Of a stretch of 64,000 nucleotides of DNA, positions 39,651 through 51,199 are shown in pieces (positions within the stretch are counted from its first letter, which is position 1; every line of letters begins with the position of its first letter). The DNA lies in NCBI RefSeq assembly GCF_021917145.1, contig NC_061062.1:6043847-6107846 (forward strand). The letters are read 5' to 3'. The notes below the pieces were generated by a model. The model saw only the letters and a program-made list of their open reading frames with translations. It had not been told where the DNA came from and searched no databases. A program made the position numbers and the translations under genes. The DNA is from Hypomesus transpacificus. Its lineage: Eukaryota > Chordata > Actinopteri > Osmeriformes > Osmeridae.

Positions 39651-41892
39651 ACTGACAAAATAACCATTGAATAATTGGGGGCTATTGCAAGTGCAGTGTC
39701 CATTGGAAGCTGTATTCCCAGCTATATTCTTCTGTATGTTTTCTCGCAAACTGCTCATCCAAATAATTGAGCCACAGAGAGACAGACAGAGATGCTTGCC
39801 ATTATCATAGCTAGATACACTGTATATACAGTATATGTGTACAACATCTAATTCTTTTACACAATTTAGCATCACTCAACATCACACACAAATATAATAT
39901 ATTGATCTTAGAAACAGTCCAATCAGAGTGGTCACAGTGGGTACATGTGACCCACTAGGAAGGGATGCTCTGCCTACAGACTCAGGGAAAAGTCAGGCCT
40001 GAAACAGCAGTGCAGCAAAACATGCTTTGTGAGCCTGGCCACAACAAGTCCACCACATCCTGAGTGATAGGTCACTAATAACCATTTACGTAATTGATGT
40101 TTGATCTTTGTTAATGGTTAGTCAGTCCACTGGCCGTTCCCGACACACCTTTATCCAATGACTGTAATCTCATTGCACGCATGCCTAACCCAATAGCAGT
40201 AGACCTGGCATCCAACCAGGAGTGCCTCTGCAATTACCTCTTTATTACCTTTGCTTTTGTTGAAAAGTATTTATTGTACCACATTGTATCACATTGGCAA
40301 CCTAACAAACGGGTCATACATATTCCACATAAATGATGAGGTCTTCCTGTACGAACAAGTTATGGTCTACCCCATGAGATGTTTTCTAAATATTCAGGCA
40401 TGCTTATCAACTTCCTCTTTGACTGTAGTTAGTTAGTGATTTTACATCTATTTAGATTTCACAAAGTATAACAATCAAGACTTAATGGTTATTGACGCCC
40501 AAAACGTTAAGCTCACTAAAGTTCCACAGGCTGATGTGCATCCTTCTTCTCTCCTCCTTCTCTCCTCTCCTCCTTCTTCTCTCCTTCTCTCCTCTCCTCC
40601 TTCTCTCCTTTTCTCCTGTCTTCAATCAAAAAAGGATCAGTATACCCTCCTGGAGAGCACCAACTCGTCTCCAGGATCTGAATTCTACACACACTGAATA
40701 GACAAGAGTTGCTATGGGAGAGGAATTTTAGAAAAGCTCTCTCTCACAATTTATCTCCAACAAAACACACACGCAAACACATACACACACACACATTCAA
40801 ACTCACAGGCAACATGCAAGGAATATTTTTGTAATTACTAGCTGGTTGAGGCCTGTTAGGTTTCAAGCTGAAGTTACAACGTAAAGTATCAAGCTACCAT
40901 TGTACCCTGTCTTTACAAGCCTGCCTTCCCTCCTGCCTGATTGTACACAGGACATGTAACATGTGATTTTATTCTCACCCATTAGATATATGTGGTGCAG
41001 GTAGGAATGAATTAAATACAATTAACCAAATCTACTTTTTGAATACCCCAATGTCAATAGTGTTACGTAATAAGACTGGCTTCCTATTACTTCTGCAGCG
41101 TGAGTGCGCCCCCTTCGGTCTTTACATATATTTTCACTCACTGACTTTGAGATGCTATTACAGTTTTTTTTTTAACAATCGCTTCCAAACTAAAAGTGAT
41201 ACTTGAGACATACTTAAGGAAAATATGTACCTGATCTTCAGACCAAGTCTACAAAACTGCAAGCACATTGCATTAGACTCCGTTTGCAATTGTAAAACAC
41301 ACTTTTTTGCGGTAAACACAATTCTCTACATAAGACACATCATTCAACAGCTTGTGCTTCGTTTCCATTCATTTAGTGATTACCTACATCCAGTGCTCAT
41401 GTGTGAAAACATTTATTGCTAATTTCTTCACTATGTAAATCCACATTGAGCACTATAAATAGGCTTCAGATGGGCTTGCTTGGTTTGGACAACAATGGAG
41501 GACATTTTTGGAGAGGGAGTTAGAGGAATAAGAGAAAGAGGGGGACAGGGAAAAACAGAAGTAAGAAGACAAGGAGGGAAATGAGGATCAGTAGGAGACG
41601 ATGGAGGAGGAGGAAAAGAACAAAGAAGACAAGGATAAGGAGGAAGAGAAGGAGGAGGTGTGGGACAGAGTAAAGGATGAAGGAGAATAATCACTGATGA
41701 GATCCATGCTTCTTTGGTTGACTACGTTGTGAACCATTGCTTGAGTTCCAATGAAGCTGGGCAGAGGGTCCAGCCTAACTTGAGCCGTTACACTGTAGGA
41801 AGTGTTGTCTGGACGTTTCGAAATATTCACAGGTAAATTAACCTGCCCTACCATGCAAATGTATTTACAGAACTATAGCACTACATCAACCA

Positions 41893-42050
41893 TTCATTTC
41901 ATGCCAGTTCGATTCCCGGCTGTGCAAAATGATGTTGTGTCCTTGGGCAAGGCACTTAACCCTACTTGCCTCGGGGAATGTCCCTGTACTTACTGTAAGT
42001 CGCTCTGAATAAGAGCGTCTGCTAAATGACTAAATGTAATGTAAATGAAT
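41893..42050 (+). mobile_element. SINE with TAAATG tail
   Basis: Contains a tRNA-like B-box region (GTTCGATTCCCGG near 41908), the body CCTTGGGCAAGGCACTTAAC, and the tail GTCGCTCTGAATAAGAGCG, TCTGCTAAATGACTAAATG, TAATGTAAATG. The same family occurs in the opposite orientation at 25238-25395. Confidence 0.8.
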
Positions 42051-42454
42051 AGATTTTGCTTGCTTTGGCGAGAGATCTTGCATGTTGTGTTTGTGGTTTT
42101 TACGTGTAGAGTTAATAGATTTAGATATAAATATAGTTTCAACAATCATATTTCATATAAGCAATTGTCAAACACTATACAAAGGTTTACAATCGGCCAG
42201 AACCTGCACGAGCTCCATTCCCCGTTTATTAACAAACATGTCAAATTCATCACGATGTATCACGATTCAAATATGAAGATAGGCTCGTCTTTCTCTGTTG
42301 ACTAATATCTATTTCTTCGTAACCGTAGATCCCCAGCCCAGATCGTGTGTAGACTTTGTTCAGATTGCTATGGGTGTGTGTTCACACATGACGCAGGTGA
42401 GCAAATATATCCATTCTGAAGAGCCAGCACAGGTGAGAACGACTAACCGCAGCT

Positions 42455-45400
42455 ATGGACACGGACCAAAACAGCTCTGTTCTCAAAGAGGGGTTTCTGG
42501 TTAAGAGGGTGACTATTTGTTTGATTTGTATTAATTCATGTTTATTTTGGATAACATATCAAAATGTAGGTACTTGTCCGTCAATAATGGGCTTATGTGT
42601 GTGAACGTCTTTGTTCTTCAGGGACATGTTGTTCACAATTGGAAGGCTCGGTGGTTTGTCTTGATGCCAGATAAGTTGCTTTATTACAAGTACGAGGGGG
42701 GAAAAAGGGAATCGTGTCAACGGGGGAGGATAATGCTGAAAGAGTGTGTAGTTACCTGTCCGTTTCTGGAGTACGACTATCGGCCGGTGAGTAAAGAAAA
42801 CGTTATTATTATCTCATGGAAATCTAGCCTACTATAGGCTACTTAATACAGCCTACGACTTTGTTGACTAAAGCAAATAGTACAGGGATGAACATTGTAG
42901 AAATTTGATCTTTCTAAGCTTTGTAAGCTATCAATGTTCTTTTGTGATTGAAGTCTCTTTGAGAACGGGATATGTTTTACCTGGTTTACATTTCGGCTTG
43001 TGGTCCAAGGTCTGAAGGAATGTTTATGCTGATGCTTGACACTGGTGATACTGTTGTGTTTAGGCCAGTCTGGGCTTGACAGTGTAAGTAGGATGTCAAG
43101 TTTTCTGACTATCACAGCTCTGCTTAAAGTGTGATGAATTATGACACTCAGGGTGTGTCAGGGATTTTCTACTCCAATCATAACACCTAGTTTGTTAGTG
43201 ATTGAACATATTGGCCAGTTTTGAATTCAGTTGGTTACTCAAGCATTGATTATTTTGCCTGAGGCAAATGTATAAGTCATTTGGTGTCCCCTTGTTGCAA
43301 TATTTGGACATTCATCTGAATCCCCTCCCCAAACATCCACACCCTCCCTCAACACTAACCCTCGCCTCCTTCAAAACGACCCACCCACCCATCCACCTGT
43401 CCAATCTTAACCCAGTGTTCCTTTGATGTAGCTGGTGATCAGGCTGCAGACACAGAGCTGTGGGGAGCACTTCCTGGAGGCGTGTTCTCGTGAGGAACGA
43501 GATGAGTGGGCTGCTGGCATCACCGCTGCCATGGCGTCGCTCCACTACAGTGACGCTACGCCAGACAACCAATCAGAAGCAGCTGCACCCAAGTCCTTGG
43601 GGCTGCACAACATCAACCTAAGGTAAAATTGATTGGAGAACCGAGTTAACACAAGCTGTTGTGGTGTTGACTGCAAGATTGGGATGTTGAGGATAGGGTT
43701 GTAATGTTGTTCTGACGTTGTGTACATTGTTGTGACGTTGTTCTAACGTTGTGTACATGGCCGTGATGTTGTTCAGAGGTAGTGTACATTGTCGTGACAT
43801 TGACCGCAGCTGTTGTGTGTGGACACAGCCAGGTGTTGGACTCCATGTATGACATTCACAGCGGCATCAGGATGAGCAACCTGACAGAGCAGGGCAGCAC
43901 CTACAGTAACTGCTTCTCAGGTTGGTCTGACCTCTGTTTCCTAATCACCTACAGTAACTGCTTCTCAGGTTGGTCTGACCTCTGTTTCCTAATCACCTAC
44001 AGTAACTGCTTCGCAGGTTGGTCTGACCTCTGTTTCCTAATCACCTACAGTAACTGCTTCTCAGGTTGGTCTGACCTCTGTTTCCTAATCACCTACAGTA
44101 ACTGCTTCTCAGGTTGGTCTGACCTCTGTTTCCTAATCACCTACAGTAACTGCTTCTCAGGTTGGTCTGACCTCTGTTTCCTAATCACCTACAGTAACTG
44201 CTTCTCAGGTTGGTCTGACCTCTGTCTCCTAAACATCTACAGTAACTGCTTCTCAGGTTGGTCTGACCTCTGTTTCCTAATCACCTACAGTAACTGCTTC
44301 TCAGGTTGGTCTGACCTCTGTCTCCTAAACATCTACAGTAACTGCTTCTCAGGTTGGTCTGACCTCTGTCTCCTAAACATCTACAGTAACAGCTTCGCAG
44401 GTTGGTCTGACCTCTGTCTCCTAAACATCTACAGTAACTGCTTCTCAGGTTGGTCTGACCTCTGTCTCCTAAACATCTACTCTGCTCAGTTTCCCTCTCA
44501 AAAACGCACTTGAGATGAACGGACATGGGTGTCAAAGTTCCACAACTGATTTGAATAACTTAATGAACACACTTGCAGGCAAAAATGGGGATGGTGTAGC
44601 TAGTATGTAGTGTACAGTGTGAATGGTTTAGTTCAACAGTGCAAACCTACAGGTGGGCATCTCTCCAGGAGCAGGGTTGGACAGCTCTATTATACAGTAG
44701 TTTTTTGTGTTGGGCATGAAGACAGGTGTAGGCTGCGGCACTCTGGTGGCATCATTGACCCTGAGGCCTGTGCTGCTGCTCCCTTTCTGGGCAGGCTCGT
44801 CGGTGGTGGACTGGTTGGTGTTCATGCAGCTGGTCCTGACCCGTGTGGAGGCCGCCACCCTGGCCTCGGCCCTGCTGGAGGAGGGCTTCCTCCGGCCGCT
44901 GGGCTTCCGCAGCGTGGAGGCGCTGCGCAGCGCGGGTCTCAGCCAGCAGTTCCTGGACGACTCTACGGCTCTCTATGGCTTTGTGAGTGTACTGGCTACC
45001 TTGGAACGTGTTCATTTTATTTTTCTTATTTCGAGCAACGCATCTTCTCTCGAAATTAAATCGGAAACACCATTTTTATGAAATGACCCTGCAATTACAT
45101 TATATTACCCTGAAGCTTGATACTACGTTGATTCCATGTGACTCCAGTCTGACAGCTTCAAGAAGAGAGGGAGTGTGAAACCTGAGAAGACACTGTCAGC
45201 CGTCGAGCTGGCTGGGAAAGTGGTCAAGAGGGGCTTCCTACTCAAACAGGTAAACAGGCCCAACCCAGGCCTCTCCTTACTGTAGCAAGGAAGAAGAGCA
45301 TTAGGGTTTGAGGTTGCAAAATGTTTTAAACTCAACTCTCTTTATCTACACCACAGGGTCACAAAAGAAAGAACTGGAAGGTGCGTCTCTTTGTTCTTCG

Positions 45401-46097
45401 ATCACAGCCTGGCTACCTGCACTACTATGACCCCAGCAAAGTATGTACATGGTTGCTCCAACATACCAAGCACCTCTGGAATCTCTCTCTTGTGCAATTT
45501 TCCCCTGGGGATTTAAAAAGTATTACTCGACTCGATTCTATTCTACTCTCCCTCATTCTTACTCAGTTTCTGTGGCCAGACGTGTTGTTTGTGCTGTGTC
45601 TCATCCACTTCCTGTCTGGTATCACCTGTCAGGATGACATCAACCCTGCGGGCGGCTTCTCCCTGCGCGGCTGCCTGGTGTCGGCCCTGGATGACAACGG
45701 AGTACCCTCAGGTGAGTCACCTGCAGGTGTGGGAGCTGATAACAACTACTGATTACTCAGGTTGAGCGCTGACTCAGACAGAACACTCGTATTGGAGCTC
45801 ACTGACATTTTCGGTGAATTTTCTTGTCTTCTCTGAGGGTTAAGTTATTGGTGTTGATCTGTGGGGAACTATGAGGCTCTTTAGGACATTGCTTGTTATC
45901 AAAATGGGCAGGACTAATGCTATACTATCGTTTGATTTGGTTTGACTGAGTCTGTGTTTCCTCTAACAGGCGTGAAGGGAAATGTTCAGGGCAACCTGTT
46001 TAAAATCATCACTCAGTCCAACGAACACTATTTCATCCAGGCTCCCACACGCCAGGAGAAGATAGACTGGGTCGAGGCGGTGCGAGGACACAGTTAG
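42455..46097 (+). CDS. plek2: Pleckstrin-2
   Basis: Coding exons: 42455-42508, 42622-42786, 43432-43622, 43829-43920, 44795-44982, 45148-45249, 45357-45440, 45633-45711 and 45970-46097 (stop TAG), giving 360 aa against 353 in human. Exons 1-3 encode the first PH domain (VLKEGFLVKRGHVVHNWKAR, FLEACSREERDEWAAGI). Exons 4-5 encode the DEP domain (SSVVDWL, LASALLEEGFLRPLG, QQFLDDSTALYGF). Exons 6-9 encode the second PH domain (GHKRKNWKVRLFVLR, GYLHYYDPSK, GGFSLRGCLVSALDDNGVP, GNVQGNLFKI). Family role: binds PI3K phosphoinositide products and promotes membrane ruffling and actin rearrangement; in mammals it is prominent in erythroid cells. The start is fixed by MDTDQNSSVLKEGF, equivalent to the human N-terminus. 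The intron after 43920 holds a minisatellite made of the exon end itself. Confidence 0.96.
43921..44480 (+). repeat. 48-bp minisatellite duplicating the plek2 exon 4 end and splice donor
   Basis: Eleven full 48-bp units plus a partial twelfth. Each unit begins GTTGGTCTGACCTCTG, passes through CCTAATCACC or CCTAAACATC, and ends ACAGTAACTGCTTCTCAG, identical to the last bases of exon 4. Donor-like CAG|GTTGGT therefore recurs at 43921 and every 48 bp to 44449. The period is 16 codons and no stop occurs in the exon 4 frame. Confidence 0.97.
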
Positions 46098-46333
46098 TGG
46101 AGCTCTTACAGCCAAGCCGAGGTTCACCACACAGAACAGGAAATATAACAGATGGAACATTGAGTTGAACTTTTAGTATGTCTTTAGAAAACCTTCTCCC
46201 TGAGTCCATCTAGTAGCATACTAAATGTTGCAATCCGGTTCTTATTATCATCCAATATTTAAACCATCTTCCATTTTAAGTAATGTATTACACATTCTAT
46301 GAATGTACCCAAAAGTTGTAGCCAAAATGAAAT

Positions 46334-46339
46334 ATTAAA
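46334..46339 (+). terminator. plek2: Candidate plek2 poly(A) signal (ATTAAA)
   Basis: ATTAAA about 235 nt after the plek2 stop, the nearest reasonable hexamer. No AATAAA was seen between the stop and the minisatellite at 46555. Confidence 0.45.
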
Positions 46340-46549
46340 ATACTGTTGCAAATTGAAGTATCATTTTGTCTCATGTCTCTGTCTGAATGTTTTAAAACGG
46401 TGCTTTGTGACAGTAAGTCAGTGTAGTGTTTTTCCTCTGAGTAAAACCAACCAGTGCAGACCAGTGGTGCCCGAGGTGCTGTGTGAGTCATCACATCTGC
46501 TCAGGTGCCGACATGCAGCTCTCCAGGTGGAGAGCAGTCCCAGCGGGCT

Positions 46550-46968
46550 GGTGCCTGCCTCTGCTCCTGCATCCCCATGACTGGTGCCTGCCTCTGCCTC
46601 TGCATCCCCATGACTGGTGCCTGCCTCTGCCTCTGCATCCCCATGACTGGTGCCTGCCTCTGCCTCTGCATCCCCATGACTGGTGCCTGCCTCTGCCTCT
46701 GCTCCTGCATCCCCATGACTGGTGCCTGCCTCTGCTCCTGCATCCCCATGACTGGTGCCTGCCTCTGCCTCTGCATCCCCATGACTGGTGCCTGCCTCTG
46801 CCTCTGCTCCTGCATCCCCATGACTGGTGCCTGCCTCTGCTCCTGCATCCCCATGACTGGTGCCTGCCTCTGCCTCTGCATCCCCATGACTGGTGCCTGC
46901 CTCTGCCTCTGCATCCCCATGACTGGTGCCTGCCTCTGCCTCTGCATCCCCATGACTGGTGCCTGGTG
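46550..46968 (+). repeat. 33/39-bp minisatellite between plek2 and the galectin-related gene
   Basis: About 13 copies of ATGACTGGTGCCTGCCTCTG plus CCTCTGCATCCCC, with some units changed by CTGCTCCTGC inserts. All unit lengths are multiples of three, so both strands carry long false frames. It lies in the tail-to-tail interval, just beyond the minus-strand gene's poly(A) site. Confidence 0.95.
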
Positions 46969-47024
46969 TGAGATCACTAGAGCCAGTGACCTAGACAGGG
47001 ACTCTGATATGTGTTCAAACAAAT

Positions 47025-47030
47025 TTTATT
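47025..47030 (-). terminator. Poly(A) signal of the galectin-related gene
   Basis: TTTATT on the + strand is AATAAA on the - strand, about 800 nt beyond the stop codon at 47834-47836. The 47031-47833 segment is then the 3' UTR; it is AT-rich with no other coding signal. Confidence 0.6.
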
Positions 47031-47833
47031 GCATTTTCACAATTCATTCCAAAGTAAATGTTTCTCCACAGTACATTTGGGTTAAAAAAAAAAGTATTGA
47101 CTTGTGAAGTGTTAACCTTCATTGTCTGCAGCAAAGAGATCCAACGAGAATCTCGTAATGCTCCAAGATCTAATATTGAGTGGTTACATGTTGATACAGT
47201 ACTACAATGATCTACAAAAACATTGGCATGCACTATTGTACAGTACTTTTGTTTAATTTAAATGACACCATTATTGAGCCGGCCATACAAATGTAAGACA
47301 TTATTTTTATGATTCAGTATAAAGAAACCAATGAAATTCAGTTGCCAATTTTTACACAGGATTGTTTTAGAAAGATCGAAGAGGACAGCAGAATTTTAAA
47401 CACATTCACATTAGAGGGCTGTGTGCTTCACTCCTGTCTTACCTTACTGTACCTTGTTGAATGCAGCATGTTTCATTAACCATACATGGTTGTATAAAAA
47501 ATAACATTCAAGAGGATCATAGGCTAAAGACAAATACCTATGTTTCCTTATTGGGTTCTACGATCAATATACATCAATATAGATATATTCAACCTAGACT
47601 GGGTTCCTCTTAGTTCATCAGGCTTACAGCCACTACATTCAGGCTAGCGTCAAATTCTTCAAGTCACTAAAGCAAACAGGTCACTAAGTCATCTAGTAAA
47701 GGCACTTGTCTTAACAAATGACCGAAAACCAGGTGTTCATCCAGAATCAATTAGAAGTCACAATTCATTCATCGCTGCAGCAGTGTGTCCCTCCATTGCT
47801 GTCGTCTCGTCTTTGGGGCTCCAGGCCCCCGGA

Positions 47834-49893
47834 TCAGGCCACCTTGGTGAGCTGCAGGTCTCCCAGCACCCTCAGGGCGGTGAGTGAAGCGAGTTGAGGT
47901 AGCCGGTGAGTGAAGCCACACAGTGGCTGGCCGTCCACCAGGATGCGGAACTGCTGGTGCTCACACACTATCTCCATCTGACCGAACGAGAGTGAGGAAG
48001 AAGGAGGAGAGAGGGGAGACGGAGAGATAGGAGAGAGAGAGGAGAGAGAGACAGTGGAAAGGAAAGCACGGGAGGGTGAGGAAGAAGAGGGAGTGTTTTT
48101 GGTTTAACTAATATGTGATCCTTTCTAGACTCAGGTGTATCTAGGTGAAGGTGTAGGCAGTAACCTCCTCAGACCCAGCAATTAAATTATGTTCACTATA
48201 GTATTTTTGGGGCTATTAACTTTTTCAACCATTCTGCTCTGTTTTTGTCTTAAGTCCATTTGAGAAGACATCCTAAGTCACAAATGTGAATGACTTAAGG
48301 AATAGCAGTGTAATTCCAGCAATACCTATTGTCAATAACGAAGTTATAGGTAGCCTAACAAATAAAAAAACTATGTTGTGAAATATTTATTGTCTTTAAA
48401 TTTGCTTTTTTAACCAAAAGATATTTATGTTCTGCAAAACCTAAACCTTTTAAACATATTTTCAGGAGGGTCTCAAGAGCTTGTGCACAGTTGGATGTGT
48501 GTACCTTGAATGGCTCCCCGGCAGCAAAGGGGAAGTAGGACAGAGTGTTTTCAGAGGGACCCCACTTTCCTGCCAGACGAGCGTTCCGCATCACGGCCTT
48601 GTCCATGAAGCTGACCTTGACCTGCAACCCCACGTCGCCCTCTGCGTCCTCTTCCGGGGGGTCGCTGGACAGGGTCACCTCTATGCTTCATAACATGGAC
48701 AGAATGGATCCATGTCAGATGTAAGGCCATCCAACACCAAGGATAGGACTCAGTCATTGCCAAGGCCAGGATACATGGTTGTATCAATTGTTGTCACCCC
48801 ACATGCTAAGAGTGTGCTTGCTCTATCTCAAATGATTGGTGGCGATGTGTGAATAATGTCTTGACATTGGCAGGGCTATGTCCCTCCTGTCTGTTCCGAA
48901 ATTAACCCTTATTTCAGGATATGAACTCCATGGTGCATAGGCCAACAATACTTATAATGGCTTTTCTTTGACCAAATAAACTAGCTCTAACATAGGCATA
49001 GTCCTCACTGATCTTGTATTTAACCATGTAAACACAGTCCTCACTGAAAATGTTCTGATATGCAACATGTTCATGGGCTACTGTTTGTGTAAATATTTTT
49101 CATTTGCTCTATTAATTGTGACAATCATCTGGCACACAACAGCCAAATAAGGGCATGTGATCTTATCTCTTAATCGGACTTTGTGGGATTTGCAGTTTCC
49201 CAGGCGCACACCATTAGTAGATTCAAAGGCTCAGTTAAAGACGTGTTTCACCAAAGGAGTTGTTAGACGTCTTTCCAGATTCAAGCCTCGCAAAACAAAT
49301 AAGCAGATAACGAATACAAAAAATTGCTTAGCTCATTTATAAATGTTAAATAAATAAAACATGCCGACATTGTCTTAGAAAACAGGTGTGTCTACCAACC
49401 TCCTGGGTCTTTTGTTAACAATACCCATGACAATGAGCTTCATCGAAGGCCGCATACCCCCCTTTATCTCCCCGATATAATCCTCCTGCGAAATATTAGC
49501 AGATTAAACGAGTAAGGTCTGAAGCAAAATCATTAACGCAAAACATTTGGCAACATTTATAATTGTAATATCTTTGTCTCATTCTTGGTCCATATGAACA
49601 TGCTAGAAACTTTGATTGACGATTAAATAATAACCTGAACAATGCTTAAACCGTCTCGATCATAATTTCGCTGAGATATCGATATAAATCTATAAATAAA
49701 TAAATAAATATAGAGTACGCTGAACAGAACAGAACAGACAGCTTTGAAACAATGAAATATTGCAAAAATAAAATTCCAATTGTTGCTTTCTTCTGGAGCC
49801 AATAGCATATTATAGCACGCACACACATGTAGTTCAGACAAAGCATTGAAAACGTGCAATATTTACGTTTGTATTGATGTCTTTCTCTGCCAT
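47834..49893 (-). CDS. lgalsl: Galectin-related protein (lgalsl-type)
   Basis: Coding exons on the minus strand: 49893-49867, 49485-49400, 48685-48505 and 47977-47834 (stop TGA), giving 145 aa. Phases close: the junction between exons 2 and 3 is rebuilt as NKRPRSIEVTLSSD. Matches to the vertebrate galectin-related protein include GEIKGGMRPSMKLIVMGIV, the FPFAAGEPFKMEIVCEH segment and LRVLGDLQLTKVA at the C-terminus. It is a single galectin-like beta-sandwich. The canonical sugar-binding H-x-N-P-R pattern is absent, though a WG with a nearby Glu (KWGPSE) remains; the mammalian homologue likewise lacks normal lactose binding. Function is not well established. The N-terminus is shorter than in human (172 aa), and exon 1 (MAEKDINTN) is the least certain part. 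Teleosts have more than one lgalsl-like gene, so the exact paralogue is unresolved. Confidence 0.85.
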
Positions 49894-50466
49894 TCCTCTT
49901 TCTTGTAGCGAGGAGGTAATTCTCCTACAGGGATGCCAACTGAGAACGATGGATTCGCACGGAGCCTCCAGCTGGCAGACCCCGCCTGTACGTTGTCATA
50001 GAGACAAGATCCTGCCAAATTTGGCAGTGTCTGGTACAAAGAGTGATAGACAGAGAAAAATAAAGTTAAAAAAAAATGGTTTCAATTTGTATGTTATTTA
50101 TGTCTAATAGGCCTATCATGTGTACGTTGAAAGGGGTAAAACCTTGACAGCAGGAAACCATACCTTTTTTTAATAATCTTTTGGTAATTTCCAAAGGACT
50201 TCATGAGATTTAACCTGAATTATCTTTTTTTTTTACAATGCATTTGGCTTTGCTAATTTTAATTTAAAGTTTCAGCCATTCCGCTTTGCCCTATAATTGG
50301 AACGCGCACGCCCACGAGCAGAGCTGTCAACCTTTGAACCAACCAGCGGTTGAATCAGCTGAGCTCGTCATATGACCATCCTTGGCATGTCTTAAGCGCC
50401 GAACTGAACAGTTCGATATAGACTAATGAAGGGACAAGAACAACGATAGATGCACTTTGACAAAGA
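49894..50466. promoter_or_regulatory. Divergent promoter region, galectin-related gene (-) and zfyve26 (+)
   Basis: About 570 bp lies between the minus-strand start codon and the end of the probable zfyve26 5' UTR exon, whose donor AAAGAG|TAAGT or AAAGA|GTAAGT lies at 50466-50468. It contains ATTGG (inverted CCAAT) near 50297 and the palindrome GTCATATGAC at 50367-50376. A shared bidirectional promoter is an inference from spacing. Confidence 0.45.
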
Positions 50467-51101
50467 GTAAGTACGTGTATTATATTAGTGTTCTTATTGT
50501 AACTGGCGAAGTATGTATTTGGCGCATTTTGCATCAACTGTCAGCATGGAAATTGGTTTTGTACTGCCTGTCCCTGATACTAGTAATTATCTCACTACTG
50601 TAGCCAGAGCAGCTAGCTACGCTAGCTAGTTGCTGTTGTTCCTGGAGTTACTTGTATACTTCTTGGCCATTGCTGGTTGTCAGCTACTGTAGTTGGCGAC
50701 TTTAAATTAATTGTTTCCCGCATGCTATCGTATTTTACATTTCTATTATTAAGTTACTGTAGTTGCAGAATTAGATACGCGCCTTTTGTTGACATCTTGA
50801 AACCTAGTCAGTCTGACTACTAGTAGCAGTAGCACGTATGAATCGCTATGTTTACCAACACTAACAACTCCTTGAATGAGCTAGACATGCTCATTCAATC
50901 TTTATCTATCCTCGTCCGACCGTTGCTCTTTGGGTAGCGTGTTTGTTATCTGTGGAACTGTGTTCTGTCAACAATTTCAAAGTAACAATCAAAATGTCGA
51001 TATTTCTGGACGTTGTATTGTTATTGGAGGCGTACGGTTATATTCACACCGTTAGAAACATGTCAAGTATTGTATATTCTTCTGTTTTGTACATGTTTTA
51101 G

Positions 51102-51128
51102 ATGACGCAAGATCAAGACTGTCCGTGA
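51102..51128 (+). other. zfyve26: Upstream open reading frame in the zfyve26 leader
   Basis: If the acceptor TTTTAG ending at 51101 is used, the second leader exon begins directly with ATG. It encodes MTQDQDCP then TGA, closing 71 nt before the main ATG at 51200. It may dampen translation; the sequence alone does not show whether it is used. Confidence 0.4.
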
Positions 51129-51199
51129 CAAAGCATTGTTTTGGAGAAGGCTTGATACCTGCTGTGTGCAGTGAGTGAGTGACTCCCCAGACCGCAGTC

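Larger units (their letters stand above)
37441..42454. other. Gene-poor spacer between tc2n and plek2
   Basis: About 5 kb with no convincing gene. It begins with the tc2n 3' UTR, which lacks a canonical AATAAA nearby; CATAAA at 38559-38564 is a possible weak signal. It then holds TG/CA-rich DNA (37655-38235), a (CAGA)n patch near 38855, the nested transposon at 39022-39650, a CT-rich tract (40545-40617), a purine-rich tract (41490-41690) and a SINE (41893-42050). The last 100-150 bp before 42455 must contain plek2 promoter or leader sequence. Confidence 0.6.

Noticed and set aside
43782-44513. A 243-codon reading frame as an independent repeat protein
   Set aside because: It begins inside plek2 intron 3, includes exon 4, and continues through the 48-bp array, so it is a product of the array rather than a separate gene.
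46483-47107. Overlapping 160-200 codon frames on both strands with Cys/Leu or Gln/Arg repeats
   Set aside because: Caused by the 33/39-bp minisatellite, whose period is a multiple of three; no splice or homology support.
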